From an uncultured Eubacteriaceae bacterium (lineage in GTDB: Bacteria > Bacillota > Clostridia > Oscillospirales > Acutalibacteraceae), in contig CALCVR010000010.1 in the NCBI GenBank assembly GCA_937905915.1, positions 1 through 6,770 of the forward strand: a stretch of 6,770 nt of DNA, given 5' to 3'. Position 1 is the first letter of the stretch; every line of letters starts with the position of its first letter. A program made the translations under genes and the position numbers. Below are positions 5,843 through 6,770 of the stretch, piece by piece. The notes beneath the pieces are model-generated. The model saw only the letters and a list, made by a program, of their open reading frames with translations, did no database searches and had not been told where the DNA came from.

Positions 5843-5877
5843 GATAAAGATTAAGCTCATGATGGCATCATTTGGTT
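5825..5877 (+). repeat. Two copies of GGCATCATNNGGT bracketing the -10 and start site
   Basis: GGCATCAT followed two bases later by GGT occurs at 5825-5837 (within the promoter spacer, its last T being the first base of the -10) and at 5864-5876 (in the leader), 39 bases apart. The second copy also ends a near-perfect palindrome, ATGATG-G-CATCAT at 5859-5871. A repressor bound to both copies would cover the promoter. This is inference from position only. Confidence 0.5.
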
Positions 5878-5895
5878 TGTTATATTAATGGAATT

Positions 5896-5900
5896 GGGAG
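5896..5900 (+). promoter_or_regulatory. Ribosome binding site for a GTG start
   Basis: GGGAG lies 6 bases before the GTG at 5907. An in-frame TAA at 5886-5888 leaves this GTG as the only start before the first beta strand. The ATG at 5888 is in another frame and stops after 11 codons. Confidence 0.75.
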
Positions 5901-5906
5901 ATTGCT

Positions 5907-6770
5907 GTGGACTATTCCAATAAAATTTATCTCACTGGCCTTCATATGAAACACGGCGGGGTAGAGATGGTAATTGCGTCTTTAGCCAACGGTTTTGTGC
6001 AGCGAGGTTTTGATGTGGAGATTTTATGCACTTATCAATTAGGGCAACCGGCATATCCTCTGGACAATCGGGTAAAGATCACCTATCTTACAAAAGATTC
6101 TCCCAACCGCCAGGCCTTTGCTGAAGCTGTAAAACATAAGAATCCTTTTTCCATCATTCGGGAAGGATTGCGCGCTGTAGGGATCTTACATCGAAAAAAG
6201 TCCACCATGAAGAAGGCGTTAAAGTCTATTCCAGGCGGGACGGTGATTTCCACCCGTCACGAACATTCTTTGCTGCTTTCTCGCTACGGTGCGTCTCAAG
6301 TTAAAAAAATCGCTCAATTGCACTGTGACCATCAGTTTGATCCCAAGTTTATTCGCGGCGTGCAGACCGGGTATCAGAACATCGATTATTTTGTGTTATT
6401 GACCACTCAAACTCAAAAAGAGGTTGAGGAATTTTTAAAGGGACATGGAAAACCGCAGTGCGTGACCATTCCTAATTTTATTGATCCACCTCCCGACTAT
6501 TTGCCCACGCAAAAGAAGCATCAGGTGATGGCCGCCGGGCGTCTGCATCCTGACAAGGACTTCGCCGCTCTTTTGCGTATTTGGGCTAAGGTAGCAAAAA
6601 GCCATCCGGATTGGATGTTAAAAATCGCCGGAGAAGGGCTTTTAGAGCAATCTTTAAAGCAGCAAGCCCGGGATCTGAAAATAGAAAACCAAGTGTGTTT
6701 CACCGGTCCTTTGCCTCATGACAAGTTGCTGGAAGAAATGGCCTTGTCATCTTGCTATGCCTTAACTTCA
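5907..6770 (+). CDS. GT4-type glycosyltransferase, C-terminus cut by the right edge
   Basis: Starting at GTG, 288 codons are open to the end of the window. The protein looks like a GT-B fold, family GT4 enzyme that transfers a sugar from a nucleotide-sugar donor, at the inner face of the membrane. The N-terminal half begins with strand KIYLTGL (6-12) and the glycine-rich loop HGGVE (16-20). The donor half starts near 185: IPNFID (188-193), AGRLHPDKDF (210-219, the usual GRL..K.K.F-type motif with the conserved basic residue region), IAGEG (240-244) and VCFTGPLPHDKL (263-274). The window ends at LTS, just where the E-x7-E nucleotide-sugar motif should begin. This class makes capsule, teichoic-type polymers or glycolipids; donor and acceptor are not predictable here. 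Its surroundings (LCP and CpsB-like genes) suggest an envelope glycan pathway, perhaps the start of a larger locus to the right. Confidence 0.9.
   Translation, partial: MDYSNKIYLTGLHMKHGGVEMVIASLANGFVQRGFDVEILCTYQLGQPAYPLDNRVKITYLTKDSPNRQAFAEAVKHKNPFSIIREGLRAVGILHRKKSTMKKALKSIPGGTVISTRHEHSLLLSRYGASQVKKIAQLHCDHQFDPKFIRGVQTGYQNIDYFVLLTTQTQKEVEEFLKGHGKPQCVTIPNFIDPPPDYLPTQKKHQVMAAGRLHPDKDFAALLRIWAKVAKSHPDWMLKIAGEGLLEQSLKQQARDLKIENQVCFTGPLPHDKLLEEMALSSCYALTS

Noticed and set aside
6521..6703. Minus-strand frame of 60 codons
   Set aside because: It lies wholly within the conserved donor domain of the glycosyltransferase on the plus strand and shows no motif or start signal.

Overview
The window looks like a cell-envelope region from a Gram-positive Firmicute, most likely a member of Clostridia. 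I infer this from consensus sigma-A-type promoters with 17-base spacers, strong GAGG/GGAGG ribosome binding sites, mid-range base composition, and the gene set: an LCP-family ligase, a CpsB/YwqE-type PHP phosphatase, a MoxR-DUF58 operon and a clostridial-style zinc alcohol dehydrogenase. I cannot name the species.

Left part (1-2084, minus strand): one operon read right to left. It holds a MoxR-family AAA+ ATPase, a DUF58 membrane-anchored protein, and the first 18 codons of a further gene that runs off the left edge. MoxR/DUF58 and DUF58/third gene both join by 4-base ATGA overlaps. The DUF58 gene is broken: its N-terminal 282 codons stop at 298, and the natural C-terminus lies in the -1 frame and ends at 53.

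Middle (2085-2392): a divergent control region. A promoter for the MoxR operon (2184-2156, minus) and one for the LCP gene (2258-2286, plus) flank a 40-base stretch. That stretch carries TGTWAH-like half-sites at an exact 11-base period, and also an 8+8 inverted repeat. It is the best candidate for a shared operator of an OmpR-family (WalR/PhoP-type) regulator.

Right part (2393-6770, plus strand): four separately expressed genes. First is the LCP-family transferase (2393-3610) with a strong terminator. Next is the CpsB/YwqE-like phosphatase (3772-4536), also with a strong terminator. Then come a zinc-dependent medium-chain alcohol dehydrogenase (4711-5766) with its own promoter, and a GT4-type glycosyltransferase (from the GTG at 5907) with its own promoter, cut by the right edge. 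The glycosyltransferase builds glycans, the LCP protein attaches lipid-linked glycans or teichoic-type polymers to peptidoglycan, and CpsB-type phosphatases tune such pathways. The dehydrogenase has no evident link to this theme.

I see no mobile element, CRISPR array, tRNA or rRNA, and no clearly new system. The points most worth a second look are the DUF58 frameshift, the phased repeats between the divergent promoters, and a repeated GGCATCATNNGGT element bracketing the -10 of the glycosyltransferase promoter.
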